The notes below the pieces were generated by a model. It saw nothing but the letters and a program-made list of their open reading frames with translations. It had not been told where the DNA came from and searched no databases. Below are positions 62,064 to 64,000 of a DNA stretch of 64,000 nt, in pieces; the stretch's first letter is position 1; each line of letters starts with the position of its first letter. The DNA is from Thalassotalea sp. LPB0316. Its GTDB lineage: Bacteria; Pseudomonadota; Gammaproteobacteria; Enterobacterales; Alteromonadaceae. The position numbers were made by a program, and so were the translations under genes. Location of the stretch: assembly GCF_014898095.1 (NCBI RefSeq), contig NZ_CP062946.1:3162001-3226000 (forward strand). Reading direction: 5' to 3'.

Positions 62064-63017
62064 ATGAGTATTCAAACCCTCGACAAACTTTTGATTTGTC
62101 ACATCGACTGTTCCATCTGGAGCGGTAGAAAAAAACTAAGGCCTGAAGATTTCAGACTAGCCAATGGCAGCCAACTTCCACCGAAGGATGTTGCCAGCTT
62201 AGGGAGTAAAAAAATTTGCGACCCTGAGGCATTGGCGAACTTTGAAAGGCTTAAGAAAGAAGCGCAGCGCTTGTGTGAGCAAGTCGGTGTGCGGTTTTTA
62301 GGTGGCTATGCCGTCCCTGAAGACCGAATTGATCAGATTGTTCCAGAGCTTGACCGTATAGGTCTGGAGTTTGCGCAGTGCAAGCAGTTGTTCTTGGACA
62401 ACTATGATCAGGTGACGTTTGACTGGGTTGCAAAACACCCGGAATTTGCAGATGCAATCCGGCGTGCGCTGTCACCCATCGAAGACGTGGAACAACGGCT
62501 TCAGTTCGATTATGCCATTTATCGAATGCAACCAGCTGAACAAGCTGGTGGCTTAGATGACAAGGTCAATGGTATGGGACACACCCTCTTTAGGGAGGTG
62601 GCTCGTGATGCCAATGAACTGTTTGAGCGTTCCGTTGCAGGTAAGAATCAAATCAGCCAGCGAGCCCTTAATCCTCTCAAGCGATTAAGAGACAAGTTGG
62701 ATGGTTTGTCATTCCTGGATCATCGAGTTCAGCCGATGGTTGAAGCGATGGACAATTTATTTGTTCGTCTGCCGAAGACCGGCCCTGTGACAGACAATCT
62801 CTATCACGAACTGATGGCGACCATTTTAATTTTGTCTGATCCAGACAAGATGAGAATGCACGGTGAAGGTCAATTGGATATCAGACAACTGATGCCCAAA
62901 CCTGAACCTAAACCCGCACAGCCAGTATCTGCTCAGGCAGATAACTTACGTGCAATACCACAACCAACCGTCAGACCAAACCTTGGTTCGACTGTACCAA
63001 ACTCATTTTATTTCTAA
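62064..63017 (+). CDS. DUF3150-family protein
   Basis: A 317-residue protein, soluble, matching the DUF3150 pattern (TLDKLLICHIDCSIWSGRKK; VGVRFLGGYAVPEDRIDQIV). Members sit beside cobS and cobT-like genes in ICEs and plasmids, and the role is not known to me. The middle is helical, the C-terminal 50 residues Pro-rich and probably disordered (PKPEPKPAQPVSAQADN), and the end is NSFYF, like Exo and the WGR protein. Confidence 0.8.
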   Translation: MSIQTLDKLLICHIDCSIWSGRKKLRPEDFRLANGSQLPPKDVASLGSKKICDPEALANFERLKKEAQRLCEQVGVRFLGGYAVPEDRIDQIVPELDRIGLEFAQCKQLFLDNYDQVTFDWVAKHPEFADAIRRALSPIEDVEQRLQFDYAIYRMQPAEQAGGLDDKVNGMGHTLFREVARDANELFERSVAGKNQISQRALNPLKRLRDKLDGLSFLDHRVQPMVEAMDNLFVRLPKTGPVTDNLYHELMATILILSDPDKMRMHGEGQLDIRQLMPKPEPKPAQPVSAQADNLRAIPQPTVRPNLGSTVPNSFYF

Positions 63018-63019
63018 CG

Positions 63020-63074
63020 TCCTTGAGGGCATGTTGCCCTGAAGGGCGCATGTCCTCTGAACTATGTAAGAGGA
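63020..63074 (+). promoter_or_regulatory. Two-hairpin leader G (before the 146-residue gene)
   Basis: Hairpin 1: CCTTGAGGGC with GCCCTGAAGG (9 of 10 pairs). Hairpin 2: TCCTCT (63053-63058) with AGAGGA (63069-63074), six perfect pairs; the 3' arm is the RBS, four bases before the ATG. Confidence 0.72.
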
Positions 63075-63078
63075 AATT

Positions 63079-63519
63079 ATGCAATCAACCATCCATAACC
63101 CCAGCCAACTGAACCAGTTTGAACCGCATTTTCGTGGTGTGACTGATGCTGTTGAAAGTGAATTGATACCAGAAGTGGCGTGTTGTCGAACGTTAGTACA
63201 ACGGTCGTACTCAACACATAGTGTCGTGATCCCTAAGAACCCTGTGCTGATCGCAGATGCGGACGCACAAGGTGTTTGGTTATCAGCCATGGTATTTGTT
63301 CCAAACATGGCATTGCAGCAAGCCGCTCATGAGCGGGACTGGCTGCAATATCAACACGAGGTGTCTACTCAGTTACAAGACCAGTACGGTCTGACATTGG
63401 ATGACATCCTGAGTTTAGACCAGCTTAAAACGTCATTTGAACAGCACGAGAGTCCTGCTCAATTGGTGCCTTGGTTAGGTCAAAAATACGACCTGGATAA
63501 GCTAAAAGCACAGGTTTAA
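63079..63519 (+). CDS. Unknown 146-residue protein of the cobS group
   Basis: Soluble, beginning MQSTIHNPSQLNQFEPHFRG with a middle VLIADADAQGVWLSAMVF and a charged helical C-terminal half. I do not recognise a family. It sits between the DUF3150 and CobT-like genes under its own leader, so it is probably part of the same functional set. Confidence 0.65.
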   Translation: MQSTIHNPSQLNQFEPHFRGVTDAVESELIPEVACCRTLVQRSYSTHSVVIPKNPVLIADADAQGVWLSAMVFVPNMALQQAAHERDWLQYQHEVSTQLQDQYGLTLDDILSLDQLKTSFEQHESPAQLVPWLGQKYDLDKLKAQV

Positions 63520-63532
63520 ACATCCACATTCC

Positions 63533-63588
63533 CAGCGGGGAAACGCTCCCGCTGAGGGAGTATTCCCCCTAATGATTAGGAGACTCCC
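63533..63588 (+). promoter_or_regulatory. Two-hairpin leader H (before the CobT-like gene)
   Basis: Hairpin 1: CAGCGGGG with CTCCCGCTG plus outer TCC/GGA. Hairpin 2: GGGAGT (63556-63561) with ACTCCC (63583-63588) and CCTAA (63568-63572) with TTAGG (63576-63580); the RBS TAGGAG lies in the 3' side and the arm touches the ATG. Confidence 0.75.
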
Positions 63589-64000
63589 ATGAATCATCCA
63601 TTAAAAAACGCACTGCCAATCGTTGCCGCCGCTTATGGCGAAAAGTTTGGTGTGAAGGTGCTTATTCAAGGACAAGATGCGTTTACCGATGGTGAGCGGA
63701 TTGTGATCCCAACAGCAAACCCAGACGACCCACACTATCAACAGATAGCTTGGGGTTATCTGGCTCATGAAGCAGCGCATATTCGGCATACTAATTTTGA
63801 CATGGTGCAGAAGGCGTCGTCCAAGCCGATCCGTAAGGCACTTCTCAATATCATTGAGGATGTTCGCATTGAAAACGAATTGGCAAAGGATTACCCCGGA
63901 ACCCGGCGCAGTATTTCGCAAGTGATTGAGTACATGGTGGACACACAGCAAATGTGTGTACCTGAACAGCTTGAGCCTGCATCTAACTTGCAAGCATGGT
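63589..64000 (+). CDS. cobT: CobT-like protein (3' end outside window)
   Basis: Open from the ATG 63589 (TAGGAG six bases upstream) to the window end, 137 codons. The reading begins MNHPLKNALPIVAAAYGEKF and includes GYLAHEAAHIRHTNFDMV and ALLNIIEDVRIENELAKDYP, the metallopeptidase-like HExxH-type helix and Glu segment typical of CobT/VWA proteins of MoxR systems. A C-terminal VWA domain is expected beyond the window. Partner of the CobS-like ATPase. Confidence 0.8.
   Translation, partial: MNHPLKNALPIVAAAYGEKFGVKVLIQGQDAFTDGERIVIPTANPDDPHYQQIAWGYLAHEAAHIRHTNFDMVQKASSKPIRKALLNIIEDVRIENELAKDYPGTRRSISQVIEYMVDTQQMCVPEQLEPASNLQAW

Larger units (their letters stand above)
8487..64000. mobile_element. 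SXT/R391-family ICE, left part (right end beyond window)
   Basis: The element is recognised by insertion in prfC, a 413-residue tyrosine integrase with a convergent xis, srpMR, mobI/oriT, rumAB, the MOBH relaxase traI, the full F-like mating-pore set in SXT order, and the ssb-bet-exo-cobS block. Cargo occurs at the family's usual hotspots: before traI, before traL, between traA and dsbC, and between traN and the s063-like gene. The expected downstream traF-H-G, setCD, setR and attR lie past the window end. The core genes appear intact, with no disrupted transfer gene. Confidence 0.97.

Overview
The window joins a gammaproteobacterial chromosome (about 1-8480) to most of an SXT/R391-family integrative and conjugative element (ICE) integrated in the 5' end of prfC (about 8487 to the window end; the right end lies outside). 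The chromosomal genes secD-yajC-tgt-queA, aceK, tRNA-Trp, holD-rimI, a GAF-GGDEF diguanylate cyclase and prfC, with moderate AT richness, suggest a marine Alteromonadales-type host (Colwellia/Thalassotalea/Pseudoalteromonas-like). The genus cannot be fixed from sequence alone.

The ICE layout follows the SXT/R391 core. attL lies in prfC, followed by a 560-bp arm with two 110-bp direct repeats, xis and int convergent around a shared terminator, the srpM-srpR partition genes with a repeat-bearing upstream region, an inverted-repeat-rich oriT region with mobI, and the SOS-controlled rumAB mutagenesis genes behind a perfect LexA box. Next come a repeat-rich stretch, a DnaQ-like exonuclease and a small unknown gene.

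The transfer genes are traI-traD-(traJ)-DUF4400, traL-E-K-B-V-A and dsbC-traC-(trbI-like)-trhF-traW-U-N. Cargo sits at the usual insertion points. Before traI there is a WYL regulator, a type I restriction-modification system, an Mrr-like type IV enzyme and two small unknown genes. Between the DUF4400 gene and traL there is a lone unknown gene. Between traA and dsbC there is an AbiE-type toxin-antitoxin pair. Between traN and the s063-like gene there is a Gabija-like pair (OLD nuclease plus UvrD-like helicase) and an ietAS pair (AAA ATPase plus subtilase). No antibiotic resistance gene, transposase or CRISPR array was seen.

The last 7 kb is the recombination module (ssb, bet, exo) followed by a poorly understood CobS/MoxR-WGR-DUF3150-CobT-like gene set. 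Two patterns here are not explained by the gene list. Eight genes or gene groups each carry a leader of two tandem hairpins, the second of which buries the ribosome binding site, with the sequence varying but the pairing kept. Three proteins of the module end in a nearly identical aromatic tail ending in YF. Simpler ribosome-binding-site hairpins also precede traI, traL and dsbC, the first genes of the transfer operons.
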